A DNA stretch of 64,000 nt from Diplonema japonicum (Eukaryota; Euglenozoa; Diplonemea; Diplonemida; Diplonemidae), in assembly GCA_964019335.1 (NCBI GenBank), contig OZ025672.1, positions 1 through 64,000 of the forward strand, read 5' to 3'. Positions 11,081 to 21,348 of this stretch are shown in pieces. Numbering within the stretch: position 1 is the first letter of the stretch; each line of letters opens with the position of its first letter. The position numbers were made by a program, and so were the translations under genes. Below the pieces are notes generated by a model, which made no database searches, was not told the origin of the DNA, and worked only from the letters and a program-made list of their open reading frames with translations.

Positions 11081-12507
11081 AAGTGGTCGCATGGGGTTCT
11101 GTTCTTTTCTTTTTTCTTTCTTTTTTTTTGTTGGGTTCATCAGCACCACGTGTTCCCAGTCAACCATTATTTCATTATTTTAGCAATTTCCTTTTTCATT
11201 TTTTTTTTTTTCTTCTTTTGCTTTTGTTCAATAGATTCTTTCTTCGCAATTGCTTTGGGCATGCGAGTAATGAAAGCTGCCAGTATACAAAAACAAAATA
11301 AAAAAAAAAAATAGCTATTTGTTGCCAACAATGAGTTGAATTACTTAACTCAAGTTTCCCAAATTTCTGCACGAGGGCCCAGTGTTAAATAATGGCTCAT
11401 TTGGCGGCAAGTAAGTCGTTTTATTTCACTCTTTTCCTCACACGGACCAGCTTCTTTGGGGATTTCCCTAAGGTATTTCGCAGTGGCATTTTAAGGGGAA
11501 GTAAAGCACCTATTCCCACTTTAAGGGCCGGGGGGGGGGGGGTACATTTCTTTACCACGACAAGGCTCATTTTTCTTTCCACTCTGAAGCCCCATAATTT
11601 AACTAGTTTAGGCGTCTCGCGTTAAATTATGATGCCCCCTAGTGAGTGAAAAAAATCACGAAGAGTGAAATAATAACTATTAAAAAAAAAAAGTCAGTTT
11701 TTATGAAGTACCATGCAACCACTACTATTTTTTTTTTTTTTTTTTTTTTTTGCTCTTACAAGAAACTGAGCAAATAAAAAAAATTGTATTTATTGTTTGA
11801 TAGATAGGCTGAGGGATGGCGAAAGGAAGTGGGGGGGGGAGAAATGGAAAAGTAAAGAACTAATGGAATATCAAATTTATATTACTGGGGGGGGATAGGG
11901 GGAAGGGATTAGGGGCAGGGGCAAGGGAGGCTCTTATAAGCACCCCCCCAAAGGCATAAGGCAACGTAGGTACCTTCCATATTCGTAATGCTCTCTGCTT
12001 TGAAGAGCCGTAGCTAAAAACTGAGACGCGCGACAGTACACACTGTAGCTGTCCCTGTTTATGAGCAACAATCAACTGTGAGAAGGGGAGAATGAAGAAA
12101 AGAAAATGAGAAGAAAAAAAAGAAGAAAAAAAAGGGGGGGAAAAAAAAGAACTAGACATTCTAAGCGGTTTTCGCCCTCCAGCTAGTCCTTATTATTCGG
12201 CTTTTCTTCTTCAGCTTTCTTTTTTGTTTTTTGTTTTTTTTTGTTTTTCCCCTCTTTTATTTTTGTCCCTTCTTCTCTTGTTTGGTTTCTTTTTTTTTCT
12301 TTTTTCTTCTCTTTTTCTTTCTTTTTTTGTATTGTTTTTGTTTTTTTTTTTTTAAAAATGGTAGCTATTGTAGTAGGTAGGTTGGAAGGTTTTTTCAGAA
12401 TCAAATAAGAAATGTTGGTAGAGGGGAAATAGGGAAATATGTTTGAAGGGGGGAAAATAGATCAAAAGGTAATTGGTGCAGTAGCTGGAGTAAAGAAGAC
12501 ACCCTTC

Positions 12508-13368
12508 TTACATCTGTTGTTGCTGCTGTTCCCTTTGCTGCTGTTGCTGGAGGAGCTGAGCGACTGGAACGGCAACCAAGGTGACTGGCTGCGTCTGCTG
12601 TGGCTGGTGCAAGGAACTGACTGTTGCTGGCTGTACTAGTTGCACGTTAGCTGCTGCGTCAGGTGAGGTGGCTGAAGCGGTAGCACCTGACTGTGCTGCC
12701 TGTCTGGCATATTCCCTCTTCGCCTTCCTCACCGCTTTCATTGCCAGCTTCCGCGTCTTGTAGTGCTCCATCTTAGCCTCCTGGCTGGCAGGGTTGGACG
12801 AGTACTTCTTATAATTATGCCGTTTCTGCCCAATAACCTCCATGAGCTCAGGTGTGATCCATGGCTTCTGCTGCCCTTTCCTTCGCCACTGCCTTTGACC
12901 TGTTTGTTGTTGTGGCTGCTGCTGCAATAACTGCTGCTGCTGCTGTTGCTCCTGCTTCTGCTGTTGCTGCAACTGTTGTTGCAATTGCTGCTGCTGCTGC
13001 TGCTGTTGTTGTTGTTGATGCTGTTGTTGTTGTTGTTGTTGCTGCTGAAGCTGCAACTGCTGCTGATTAGCCAACTGCTGCTGCAGAGCAACCTGCTGCA
13101 TGGGCAACAGTTGTTGCATAGTCAACTGATACGAAAGTGGCTGCACCTGCTGTATGGGGTAGGAAGGCACGGCAGAGGTAGAAAGAGATGGGGAAGCCTG
13201 CAGCAACTGCAGACTCTGAGCAGGTAGCTGTTGATACACAACCTGCTGCATGGGGACGCTGGCTAGCTGCACTGGAGCTGTTGTCATAGGCAGGGCCTGC
13301 GCAGAGGAACCGGCATCACTCTGCCAGAGCGGAATCTTGCTTTCCTGTAATCCTTGGTCAGGGTTCAT
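12508..13368 (-). CDS. glutamine-rich protein with LINE linker-like helical segment
   Basis: A 286-residue protein with no membrane segment. Residues 1-90 are low-complexity Q/P/L-rich, about 90-160 is almost pure polyglutamine encoded by mixed CAG/CAA, and the C-terminus is again Q-rich. Between them, about residues 165-220, lies a basic helical segment opening KPWITPEL and ending KAVRKAKREYA. This pattern closely resembles the linker between endonuclease and reverse transcriptase in non-LTR retrotransposons. No endonuclease or RT motif accompanies it, so an exapted fragment in a possible DNA/RNA-binding or transcription-related protein is inferred. The stop lies on the far side of a polyQ tail, and the gene sits 123 bases downstream of the kinesin stop on the same strand. 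Function unknown. Confidence 0.75.
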   Translation of the reverse strand: MNPDQGLQESKIPLWQSDAGSSAQALPMTTAPVQLASVPMQQVVYQQLPAQSLQLLQASPSLSTSAVPSYPIQQVQPLSYQLTMQQLLPMQQVALQQQLANQQQLQLQQQQQQQQQHQQQQQQQQQQQLQQQLQQQQKQEQQQQQQLLQQQPQQQTGQRQWRRKGQQKPWITPELMEVIGQKRHNYKKYSSNPASQEAKMEHYKTRKLAMKAVRKAKREYARQAAQSGATASATSPDAAANVQLVQPATVSSLHQPQQTQPVTLVAVPVAQLLQQQQQREQQQQQM

Positions 13369-13491
13369 GTCGTGAGGCGTAAATATAGAGATGTTGTTTG
13401 TTTGCGCTCAGTCTCCTGGTGGGGTGGCGTGGGTAGTAGTAAGCAGAATATAACCAAATGAGTGTACAAATACACTTTCTCTAAGTAGAAT

Positions 13492-16400
13492 CTAAGGGCA
13501 GTTAAGGTAAGCTAATCTACGAGGGACAAGACCACCATGGGCAGACAAGGCCTTGGCTGAGGGTGTTGGGGTAGCAGCGCTGCTGTTTGCGCCACTCGTA
13601 CGTTCTTCGAAGCCGTTCTCGAGTAACTCAAGCCTTTTAGTATACATAAGCCTTTCGCGCTTGAGCTGAGCGTCTGCGATGAATAGCGTCTCAACTTGCA
13701 TGTGTTTCAATGCTGTGATCTGCTCACGTAATCTGCTTAAGTCACCACCATCACCACCATCAGGGTCTACATCTGTGCCTACTTTGTGAAGGTATTTTCC
13801 TTGCACCTCATTCAGTACTTGTCTGGGCTCAATGCTGTGTTCAATATTCCTGACAGGGACAGTTGGTGGTGTGCGTAGCGACCGGCAGGTCAACTGCCGC
13901 TTTGGTGTGTACACTTCTTCATCCTCTGTCTGGCAGCTTATCTCCACAGTCTCTGTATTCATGTTGGCCATCACCCCGACAGCACTGCACGTAACTGCAG
14001 CCTGCACAGCTGAAACTGCGATAGTAGCCGACTTACCCGACTGTACTGCCCGCGTCCGTGTGGGCACTTGCACACCTATTTGGGTGCTTCTGGTGCAGCT
14101 TGACGATGACTCGCACTGCAAGCCCACATCACAGCCTTGAGCCTTTGGCACCTGAAGTGTCTCAACACGTTCGACAAGCTCCTCAAAGCTAGTCTGTGTG
14201 CACCCTGCTGCGTGTGGTATTGTTCGCATCACTGTGTGCTGTATATGCGATGCAAGCTGAACCTTTGGAGCGCCGACTGTGATGTTCTCTGCTTGCGTTT
14301 GGGTGCTGTTGGTGTTTTGAACGGGTTGTGGTATTTCGATGTGCATCGTGTGCGACGTGAGACTCAGTCTTATTGTGTCTGTCTGCGTTGTCATGGAAGC
14401 AGTGTCGTGACTCGTACGTGTTTGGGTGTCGCTGTCCTTGGTGTCAGGAACCTGCCGTGCTGTTCCAATGCACGTTGTGTAGGATGCGAGTGCTCCCCGT
14501 TGTGTTCTTGATTGCAGCACAACATCCGCGGTCTGAGTGCTGTCTTCGGCCCTCTGAGGCGGTTCGTATGTCGCTGAGCCCACCACCCGCATGAATGTCG
14601 TCTGCGGTGTCAGATTCACAACATTCTGGTGTCTTCTCGTACTTGTCTGTGTAGCGATGTCATTGGAGGTGCGCGAGTTGTTTTCAATTGTCTCCTTACC
14701 ACTATGGCCTACTAGTAGCAGTTGAGCAAGCTCTCTCTTTGCCATCAACAGTATATCATTGCGGTTCCTGCCTTCATTGACTCGCATTGACTTTCGCAAC
14801 AACGCCTCCTGTGACACCTTCCGTTGTGTTGGCACCACATCCCCTGCACCAGTCCTCACTAACTGAACCATCCTTTCGTGGTCGGACTGTATTCTCGCGA
14901 GCTCTTGTTGCTTCTCAGAGCACAGTATGGACACTTTGTTTCTGAACTCTCTCTTATCCAGGGCTGCCATCTCCGTCTGGTGTTGGCACTTCACTTGGAG
15001 GTCATCCTTCTCTGCTCGCATCCTAATAACGTCTTCACGTAGCTTGCTGATTGTATTTTGTTGCTCTGTAAGTGTCTGTGTCTTAGCCGCGACTTCATTG
15101 AGTGTTCTCTTCAGTAGCACAGACACCTTTGCAGCGTCTCCTTGCAGAGCAGCTAGCTTGTGCCCTTCTTCTTGCAGCGACACTCGAAGAGCCCGTTCTT
15201 TGGAAAGCGACGCTGAGACTTCTTCTCTCGCGGCGTTCAAGAGCGAGTCCTTGAGCAGCCCGAAGGTGTACACGATGTCCTTTAGCGACTCCGCTTCATC
15301 TAATTCCAGCATCTTAGTAGCAATCTCTGCCTCACGGATGAGCTGTTGTTGGAGTTGTGTAACATGGGACTCGGTTCTCTTACTGTCACGCAGCTGTTGC
15401 TTCTGCTGCTGCTTCTCACTGAGCTGAAGCAAGTTATGCAGCTCAGACAGCTCAGAACGTAGAGTCTCGACTGTTGCGCTATTCACATGTATAGTACATT
15501 CCAATGACGACACGTGCAACTCGGATTTGGTTAGCTGAGTGCTGAGTTCTTTTTCTCGTTCAGTTTGGCTGGCAAGGAATGCGGACTGATCAAAAAAGGC
15601 ACTGTTAAGACGCTCTACCTCAGCTTCCAACTGTTTTATGCGAGCCACCCCCTCCGTGCTCACACCAGCTGTGACCTCGCCCGTGTCCTGTGCCAAAATG
15701 GCGTTGTGCAGTGCGTCACGCTCAGCGATGCTTGTGGCCAGCTTTTCTTCAAGACCCACAACTTCATCTTGTGCTGCCTCAGACTTCCTCTTATGGAGCT
15801 TCACTTGCAGCTCTGCTTCCTCTAACATAAACAGCAAGTCGGTATTACGCTTCTGATGGCTTGAGAGAGAAGCTCTGAAATTGCTGATCTCCTGCTCGTG
15901 TTGAGCCCTGTTCGCTTCGCCTCGCTCTCTGAACGTAACCCCAATAACCTTTGCTTCCTTGGCACCCTCCACACTGATCTCTAACGCGTGTTGGAGCTTT
16001 TTGTTGTCTGTCGAAAGGTTCACAGCACGGTTCTTTGCTGCCTCCAATTCACACTCGATTTGTACCTTGTCCTGCTGCAACTCAACAAAGGCGGCACTGC
16101 GCACTTCCACATCTTCAGCCAGCCTCTTACTGACGACGTTCAGCGACGCTATCCGCGTATCCTTCTCGGACACCTCTCGTTGAAGCTGTAAAATGCTAGC
16201 GTCAAGGGCATCAGTTCTTTTGTTGCAGTCACGGATAGTCTCCTTCTGGTCTTGTCGTGCTTTGCTGAGGGCTTCATCTAAAATAGTACACTTGCTTTTT
16301 AGCATGGAAGCCTCTTGGGCACTGGCCCTTGCGTTTCTCTGGGCACCGTCTTGCCTCGCCTCAAGGACAGCCAGCTCTTCTATGATCTTGTTATTCTCGT

Positions 16401-19400
16401 TCTTCTGACCTTTCACTGCAGATATATGCTTGACGCAATCCGCTGAAATTTCCGCACAACATCTCATTACGCATTGTGTGCTCTCAGCAAAGATGCATCC
16501 CCTCCGTGCGCTCTCTTCGTGCAGCAACGTGCTTAGCTTGAATCTGTATTCCAAGTCACGTGTTCCTGAACTGTACATAGCCTCCTTGTCTTGTATCTTC
16601 TCCTCACATTCGCTGAGCCTTACAGCAAGCTCCCTGTGCTTCTGTACCGCCTTTTCCGCTTCCTTTTCCGCTCTCACCTTCTGCTCTATCTCTCGTTGAT
16701 TGTCAGCATCCCTTTGTTGGACGCGTGCTGTCAGTTCGGTGATCTGCTTGATGAGATTGTGCTTTATATCGGAGTATGTTTGTTTCTGCTCATCAAAAGA
16801 CTTGCGCTCTTCTTCCATCTGTTCCCGCAGCCGCCTTTGCTCAACAGTGGCTTGCTGCCTTTCATTTCCCAGCTCGTCGTGCAGTTCATCTATTTTCTTA
16901 TTGTAAGACATCCGCAGCTTGTTCTCGTGTGTCTTCAGTGCCTTCAGCTTTTCTTTAGTCTCCTCGACAGCAGCAGCATCTGTTGCTTTCTGAGCTGAAA
17001 ACTCAGCTGCTAGAGTTGCGACCTTCTCCTCACGTGCTTCGCTGTCTGCGTTAGCCTTCGAGCATTCGTCCTGTAGCGCTGCGTTCTGTTCCATCACCTT
17101 CTCCAATTTGTGACATGCAGTATCTCTTTCGTGCGCCAGCTCCTTCATTGCTTTTTGGAGTTCTTGCAGCTTCTCATTAAAATCACACCGGTTCTGTATT
17201 GTCTCCTTCTCAAACGCCTCTGCAACTGCTTTCTGCTCGTTTTCGCTGTTATGCAGTATCGCTATTGTTTCCTCAAAGCCCAAGCAGCGTCCTTTAAGTA
17301 TTTCCGCTTCGCCTCGCAGGGCAGCACCTTGGGACCTCTCAGACTCCAGCTGGCTGCTCAAAACATGTACCTCTCTCTCCAATACCTCGCGAGACCTTCT
17401 TTCATCATCCAGTTGTTCTTTTAAACTCACAAGTTCCAAGCTAGCATTCTTGTTCTGGTGTTGCTGTGCCTCTTTTTCCTTGGACCTTTTGTCTTCTGCC
17501 ATTTTCAGGCTCTGCTCGAGTGTTGCCATCTTTGTTTCTTTAGCGGACAGCATCTCTTTAATCTGCTCCACCTCAGCGAAAAGAGCTGTTTTGTGGCGTT
17601 GTTCGGCAAGTGCTTCCTCTCGAAGGGAAGTAATAAACACCTGTGTTTCGTCATCCTTCTCACGCTGCGAATCTAATGCCCTTGCCGCTTCCTGCTTCAG
17701 AGCTGCATTCCGTGACGTTTCCAACTGCAGCTTGTTTTGTAACTCATGCACCTCACGACCTGACGACTCTATCAACACCAAGTGCTCTTGGGTTCCCTTG
17801 CTCAGTTCATGTGATAACTGCTTCTCGCGTGCCTCGTACTTCATGCGCAGCTCGTTCATCTGGGCCGCATGCTCGTCAGCAGCCTCACGCTTGGCTTTTG
17901 TGTGTGCTGTCTTAAGACTGTTAAGATCTGAAGACAAGGAAGCTACCCTTTCTTTGTCTTCTCTTGCGGCGAGAGATTCTTCTTCCTGGAATATCTTCAT
18001 CTCTCTCTTTAATGATGTGTACTTTGAAAGGAGTGCTTCTTGCTGGTTCTGTGCAGTTGTCTCCTTGGAGCGCAGCTTCAGCACCACAGCATTGTGGTCT
18101 GTTTCCTGTTGTGCCAGCCTGTCCCTAAAATCGCAGATTACGCTATCAAGTCCCCGCCGCGTCTTTGTCAGTGTTTCTTTTTCCGCCGTCAGCAGCCGTA
18201 CCTGTTCACAGAGCTGCTTGTTCCGTGATTCCATGTCCGTCCTTTCTAGTTCAATGTTTGCAAGCCGGTCCTCCCTCTCATGCATCTTAACCTTCAGTTC
18301 CTCTACTTCTTTGGTGTCTTTCGGTGTTTTGATTTGCTTCCTAAGGGATACGATCAGCGAGTCACGTGCCGCCAGCTTCTCTGATAGCTTCTGTGCTTCT
18401 CCAGATGAGGCCTCGGCATCGTGCATTTTGTTCTTCATTATTTCTAGCTCATAGTCACGCTGCCTCAACAGGCTGTACACCTCTCGGAGCTTTGCGGCGC
18501 TCGTTGCCTCATCTTCATCCTCATCCTCTGAGTTCGTGGGCTTTCGCTCCCCCATCTCCGCCTCAAGGATCCTGTTCCTGGCTTCCAAGATGTTGATCCT
18601 GTTCTCTAAGGCGGACTGTATCTCAGCAAACCGGGCACTCTGATCGTACTCAATGTGAACACGTGGGGCATTCTTCACCAGCTTTGCACGCTCTGCGAAG
18701 AGAAGCGTGTTCTTGCTCTCGAACAGGCTGTCCCCCGCCGGTGACACTGTCACAATAAACGATGCGAAGCCCGAGCCTCCTAACGAGTCCTGCAGGAGCC
18801 GCGTCAGCTTGGAGTCCCTGTAAGGCACATGCTTCGACCTGTCAACAAGCGACTGCAGCACGTTGCCAAGCGCAGCCAGCGAGGAGTTGATGGACTTTGC
18901 TTCCTCCTTGCGGATGCCTTCTGAAAGGGACTTCTTCAGACGCTCGCTGCCTGCCAGGTCGACGATGCACAGTTTGCCTTTTGTGATATGCCTGTCGTGC
19001 AGATGCCTTCCAGTGACGTGGTCTGCCTGTGTAAGGGTACGGCGTTTGGCTACTGTTACTATACAACAAGAGTGGCTTCTGCTGGAGTGGGCGTTCATGC
19101 GGGTCAGTGCGGTGACGCGGGAACGCTCGGCCTTCTTAGACAGAGCGGCGAAGTCGGAGGGCTTGGCGAGCTCGTGGGACTGCGAACCGACAAGGAAGAC
19201 GCCATTGTCGGGGCATTCTCGAATCTGCAAGTTCACGGAGCTCGGCGACAGGAGGTCCTGGACAGCGTCCTGGTAAGTTTGGATCCACTCAACACTGACC
19301 TTGTATTCGTGCTGCGTGTCGCTGGCGATGAAGCTAAAGATGTCGTCAATGCAGCGTGGCATCACACCGCATGTAGGTGTTAGTGACTCCTTACACGACA

Positions 19401-19680
19401 CGCCTGCTGTATACGTCTTCCCTGACCCTGTCTGCCCATATAGGAAAACAGTGCTGTGGTAACCCGCAGCAACTTGCTTGATCCCCTGCACCCCGACTAC
19501 TTTACGGTACACTTCCTCCTGGGTGGAGCTTCCTCCAAACGCGCCATCGAACTGCCGTACAACATCACCGCGTACCCTTACGCCCTTCCCAAGAACCTCA
19601 ACACACCCTTCCCCCTCGCCCTTTAGGGGAGGCCGTACCCTTACATACACCTTCAGGTTCACACGCTCAGCCTCGTCCAT
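13492..19680 (-). CDS. N-terminal-motor kinesin with very long coiled coil and TQT-motif tail
   Basis: A microtubule motor of 2062 residues without introns. The motor domain occupies about residues 5-350, with P-loop GQTGSGKT near 81-88, switch I NAHSSRSH, switch II DLAGSE and the neck-proximal NTLLFAERAK. From about 360 to 1620 it is almost continuous heptad-rich coiled coil, so a dimer with a long stalk is likely. The tail (about 1670-1925) is low-complexity and carries a series of TQT motifs (see 13917-14664). The last 120 residues return to a short coiled coil. The start is the ATG at 19680, six bases after ACATCACAG; a longer frame continues upstream but would read through this acceptor. 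The class is not assignable by eye; length and layout recall CENP-E or kinesin-15-like motors. Confidence 0.95.
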   Translation of the reverse strand: MDEAERVNLKVYVRVRPPLKGEGEGCVEVLGKGVRVRGDVVRQFDGAFGGSSTQEEVYRKVVGVQGIKQVAAGYHSTVFLYGQTGSGKTYTAGVSCKESLTPTCGVMPRCIDDIFSFIASDTQHEYKVSVEWIQTYQDAVQDLLSPSSVNLQIRECPDNGVFLVGSQSHELAKPSDFAALSKKAERSRVTALTRMNAHSSRSHSCCIVTVAKRRTLTQADHVTGRHLHDRHITKGKLCIVDLAGSERLKKSLSEGIRKEEAKSINSSLAALGNVLQSLVDRSKHVPYRDSKLTRLLQDSLGGSGFASFIVTVSPAGDSLFESKNTLLFAERAKLVKNAPRVHIEYDQSARFAEIQSALENRINILEARNRILEAEMGERKPTNSEDEDEDEATSAAKLREVYSLLRQRDYELEIMKNKMHDAEASSGEAQKLSEKLAARDSLIVSLRKQIKTPKDTKEVEELKVKMHEREDRLANIELERTDMESRNKQLCEQVRLLTAEKETLTKTRRGLDSVICDFRDRLAQQETDHNAVVLKLRSKETTAQNQQEALLSKYTSLKREMKIFQEEESLAAREDKERVASLSSDLNSLKTAHTKAKREAADEHAAQMNELRMKYEAREKQLSHELSKGTQEHLVLIESSGREVHELQNKLQLETSRNAALKQEAARALDSQREKDDETQVFITSLREEALAEQRHKTALFAEVEQIKEMLSAKETKMATLEQSLKMAEDKRSKEKEAQQHQNKNASLELVSLKEQLDDERRSREVLEREVHVLSSQLESERSQGAALRGEAEILKGRCLGFEETIAILHNSENEQKAVAEAFEKETIQNRCDFNEKLQELQKAMKELAHERDTACHKLEKVMEQNAALQDECSKANADSEAREEKVATLAAEFSAQKATDAAAVEETKEKLKALKTHENKLRMSYNKKIDELHDELGNERQQATVEQRRLREQMEEERKSFDEQKQTYSDIKHNLIKQITELTARVQQRDADNQREIEQKVRAEKEAEKAVQKHRELAVRLSECEEKIQDKEAMYSSGTRDLEYRFKLSTLLHEESARRGCIFAESTQCVMRCCAEISADCVKHISAVKGQKNENNKIIEELAVLEARQDGAQRNARASAQEASMLKSKCTILDEALSKARQDQKETIRDCNKRTDALDASILQLQREVSEKDTRIASLNVVSKRLAEDVEVRSAAFVELQQDKVQIECELEAAKNRAVNLSTDNKKLQHALEISVEGAKEAKVIGVTFRERGEANRAQHEQEISNFRASLSSHQKRNTDLLFMLEEAELQVKLHKRKSEAAQDEVVGLEEKLATSIAERDALHNAILAQDTGEVTAGVSTEGVARIKQLEAEVERLNSAFFDQSAFLASQTEREKELSTQLTKSELHVSSLECTIHVNSATVETLRSELSELHNLLQLSEKQQQKQQLRDSKRTESHVTQLQQQLIREAEIATKMLELDEAESLKDIVYTFGLLKDSLLNAAREEVSASLSKERALRVSLQEEGHKLAALQGDAAKVSVLLKRTLNEVAAKTQTLTEQQNTISKLREDVIRMRAEKDDLQVKCQHQTEMAALDKREFRNKVSILCSEKQQELARIQSDHERMVQLVRTGAGDVVPTQRKVSQEALLRKSMRVNEGRNRNDILLMAKRELAQLLLVGHSGKETIENNSRTSNDIATQTSTRRHQNVVNLTPQTTFMRVVGSATYEPPQRAEDSTQTADVVLQSRTQRGALASYTTCIGTARQVPDTKDSDTQTRTSHDTASMTTQTDTIRLSLTSHTMHIEIPQPVQNTNSTQTQAENITVGAPKVQLASHIQHTVMRTIPHAAGCTQTSFEELVERVETLQVPKAQGCDVGLQCESSSSCTRSTQIGVQVPTRTRAVQSGKSATIAVSAVQAAVTCSAVGVMANMNTETVEISCQTEDEEVYTPKRQLTCRSLRTPPTVPVRNIEHSIEPRQVLNEVQGKYLHKVGTDVDPDGGDGGDLSRLREQITALKHMQVETLFIADAQLKRERLMYTKRLELLENGFEERTSGANSSAATPTPSAKALSAHGGLVPRRLAYLNCP
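13917..14664 (-). other. array of candidate dynein light chain (LC8) binding motifs in the kinesin tail
   Basis: Within about 250 residues the tail repeats the core of the LC8/DYNLL motif: IATQTS, DSTQTA, SDTQTR, TTQTDT, NSTQTQ, GCTQTS, STQIGVQV and ISCQTE. Spacing is mostly 15-40 residues. In known LC8 clients such motifs zip two parallel chains together and are often clustered. Binding here is inferred from sequence only. Confidence 0.6.
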
Positions 19681-20265
19681 CTCGATCTGTGATGTGCAGT
19701 GAAGGCTTGAAATAAAATTAGAAGGGGAAACAACTAACATTATGTGTACTTTCTTCGATTCTCTTTAACCTTGTTAGAGAGGGCTGTGTGCAAGGGGGAG
19801 AAAAATATGAAAAAATGAAGAAGATTATACTTATTATAATAAGGCTTTGTTCGGAAAGGTTGGGCGAAGGGCTTCGGCTTCCGACTCCTTGAAAGGTTGG
19901 TTGAGTGTATGGCGGCTGAGTAATCTTCACTATGTCGATGGTAGTGAAAGCAACCCACTGCAAAGAGAAATGAAAAAAAAAAAAAAAACGGAGGGGATCA
20001 AACAAATGGACTTTACAAAATAGAATAATATAGAAAGAAATAATACAATTTATTGCACCCCACCAGCCTTATAGCAATTGGTTGTATTTGTTGCCCCGCC
20101 CCGTCCCCTTCCCGACCCATATTAACTTCACTGTAAATAATACTCACTGCAACGGAGAACGGAGGGAGGGAGGGAGGGCGAAGGATAAAAAGAAATACGG
20201 ATCAAAAGGGGAAGGGGAAAAAAAAAAATAAAGAAACAAAAATATGCTTCCTTTCTTAAAAGAAC
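19681..20265. other. intergenic, no gene seen
   Basis: About 585 bases upstream of the kinesin. It contains the acceptor-like ACATCACAG next to the kinesin ATG, a GGAAACAACTAACA block that recurs at 33465-33478, and otherwise AT-rich DNA with short A runs. Confidence 0.5.
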
Positions 20266-21183
20266 TCATTGCCTAAACCCACCGGCCGAAGAAGACCGCT
20301 TGAGGGAACTCTTTTTACTAGACACAAGAATATTATTACTACTGGTGGGGCAGAGGGTATTGCTGCTGCCAGTCCGTAAGCTGGGGTTCCTGTTTAGCAA
20401 GGCACCGAGTGAGCTTGGCTTGCGCTGGATGTCCATAGGTGTCTTAGACCGAATGCTGTCCTGAGGTGACCTAGAGCGAACTGGTTTAGTAAAGGTGGCA
20501 GACAAGGAAGGTGGTGTGTAATCATTTTGTATAATGTTAAGGCACCCGAGGCACGTACGAAGCTTCTTGACAAAGGCGATACACGATACAGCTCCTTGTG
20601 CTTGAGGGGCTTGCTTTAAGTGCTTTAAGAGCTCTGTGGGTATCGCGCCTGCTCTTTTGTCGGTCTGAGTCCCCACTCCTGTTGTTTTCACTCTTCTGTT
20701 GGCGTATGGGGTGCTCACCACCATCGGCATCTTGAGCACCACATCGCTGTTCAGCACGCGTGGCGTCATGAGCACTGACCTCTCTAGTGTGTCGTATTTC
20801 AACTTCACCATTTGTATCTCTGCTTCCTTGCTCATCACCTCCCCCGACAGCTCCACGAGCTTGTCGTGCAGATCACTGCAATATTCTTCCATCGCACCCA
20901 GAGCCGCGTGTGGTATCTTCTTCCCTCCCCGCAGCACCTCTTCCACGTACTCGGCATGCTGCTGCAGCACTGTGCTGTCGTATGGCCCCACATCTGGCAC
21001 CTCGCAGAACACTTTGTAGCACTGCCTCAGATGCAGCACCTCGTCATGGCTCTCTGCCAGCTTCCTTGTGAGATCTGCCACCTGGCTCTTCACCTCGTCT
21101 AGGTTCTTTTGAAGGCTCAGCGCTTGCAAATCAGGTGGAGGGACACCGCTGAACACCTGCTTCGTCGGGACACGGCGCTTCAT
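20266..21183 (-). CDS. coiled-coil protein with one LC8-type TQT motif
   Basis: A 305-residue soluble protein of unknown family. Residues about 20-155 are predicted helical/coiled coil (for example LQKNLDEVKSQVADL). A motif TTGVGTQTDK follows near residue 170, a good match to the LC8-binding consensus. The last 90 residues are Ser/Arg/Pro-rich, with repeated SP and TP dipeptides that suggest a phosphorylated disordered tail. The start is the ATG at 21183, downstream of a TTTTCCAACTCAAAG acceptor-like site; the open frame extends 18 codons upstream through G-rich DNA. It follows the TraB-like gene by 165 bases in transcription order and precedes the kinesin, which carries the same motif. A cytoskeletal role is inferred. 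Confidence 0.8.
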   Translation of the reverse strand: MKRRVPTKQVFSGVPPPDLQALSLQKNLDEVKSQVADLTRKLAESHDEVLHLRQCYKVFCEVPDVGPYDSTVLQQHAEYVEEVLRGGKKIPHAALGAMEEYCSDLHDKLVELSGEVMSKEAEIQMVKLKYDTLERSVLMTPRVLNSDVVLKMPMVVSTPYANRRVKTTGVGTQTDKRAGAIPTELLKHLKQAPQAQGAVSCIAFVKKLRTCLGCLNIIQNDYTPPSLSATFTKPVRSRSPQDSIRSKTPMDIQRKPSSLGALLNRNPSLRTGSSNTLCPTSSNNILVSSKKSSLKRSSSAGGFRQ

Positions 21184-21348
21184 ATCCCTCCCTCCCCTCC
21201 CCCGACCTTTGAGTTGGAAAAAGATATTGTAAAACAACAGGGATCACGCAGTTCCAAGGTATTCTCTAGTCACGGATTTAAAAGAGTGGAGAAAAAAAAA
21301 ACACTGTTGCCCTTGCAGCACACTTCTTCCAGCGCACGGTACGGTGCC

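Larger units (their letters stand above)
8925..12507. other. repeat- and homopolymer-rich intergenic DNA
   Basis: About 3.6 kb without a credible gene. It holds second copies of repeats B and C, a perfect palindrome at 9208-9231, 26 G at 11055-11080, and long T runs such as about 11729-11751. Apparent frames are translations of A- or T-rich tracts. Confidence 0.6.

Noticed and set aside
12183-12404. Minus-strand Lys/Glu-rich frame
   Set aside because: Translation of a T-rich tract on the plus strand; no gene-like codon use.
17450-18454. Plus-strand frame of 334 codons within the kinesin
   Set aside because: Ser/Cys/Phe-rich shadow of coiled-coil coding sequence on the minus strand.
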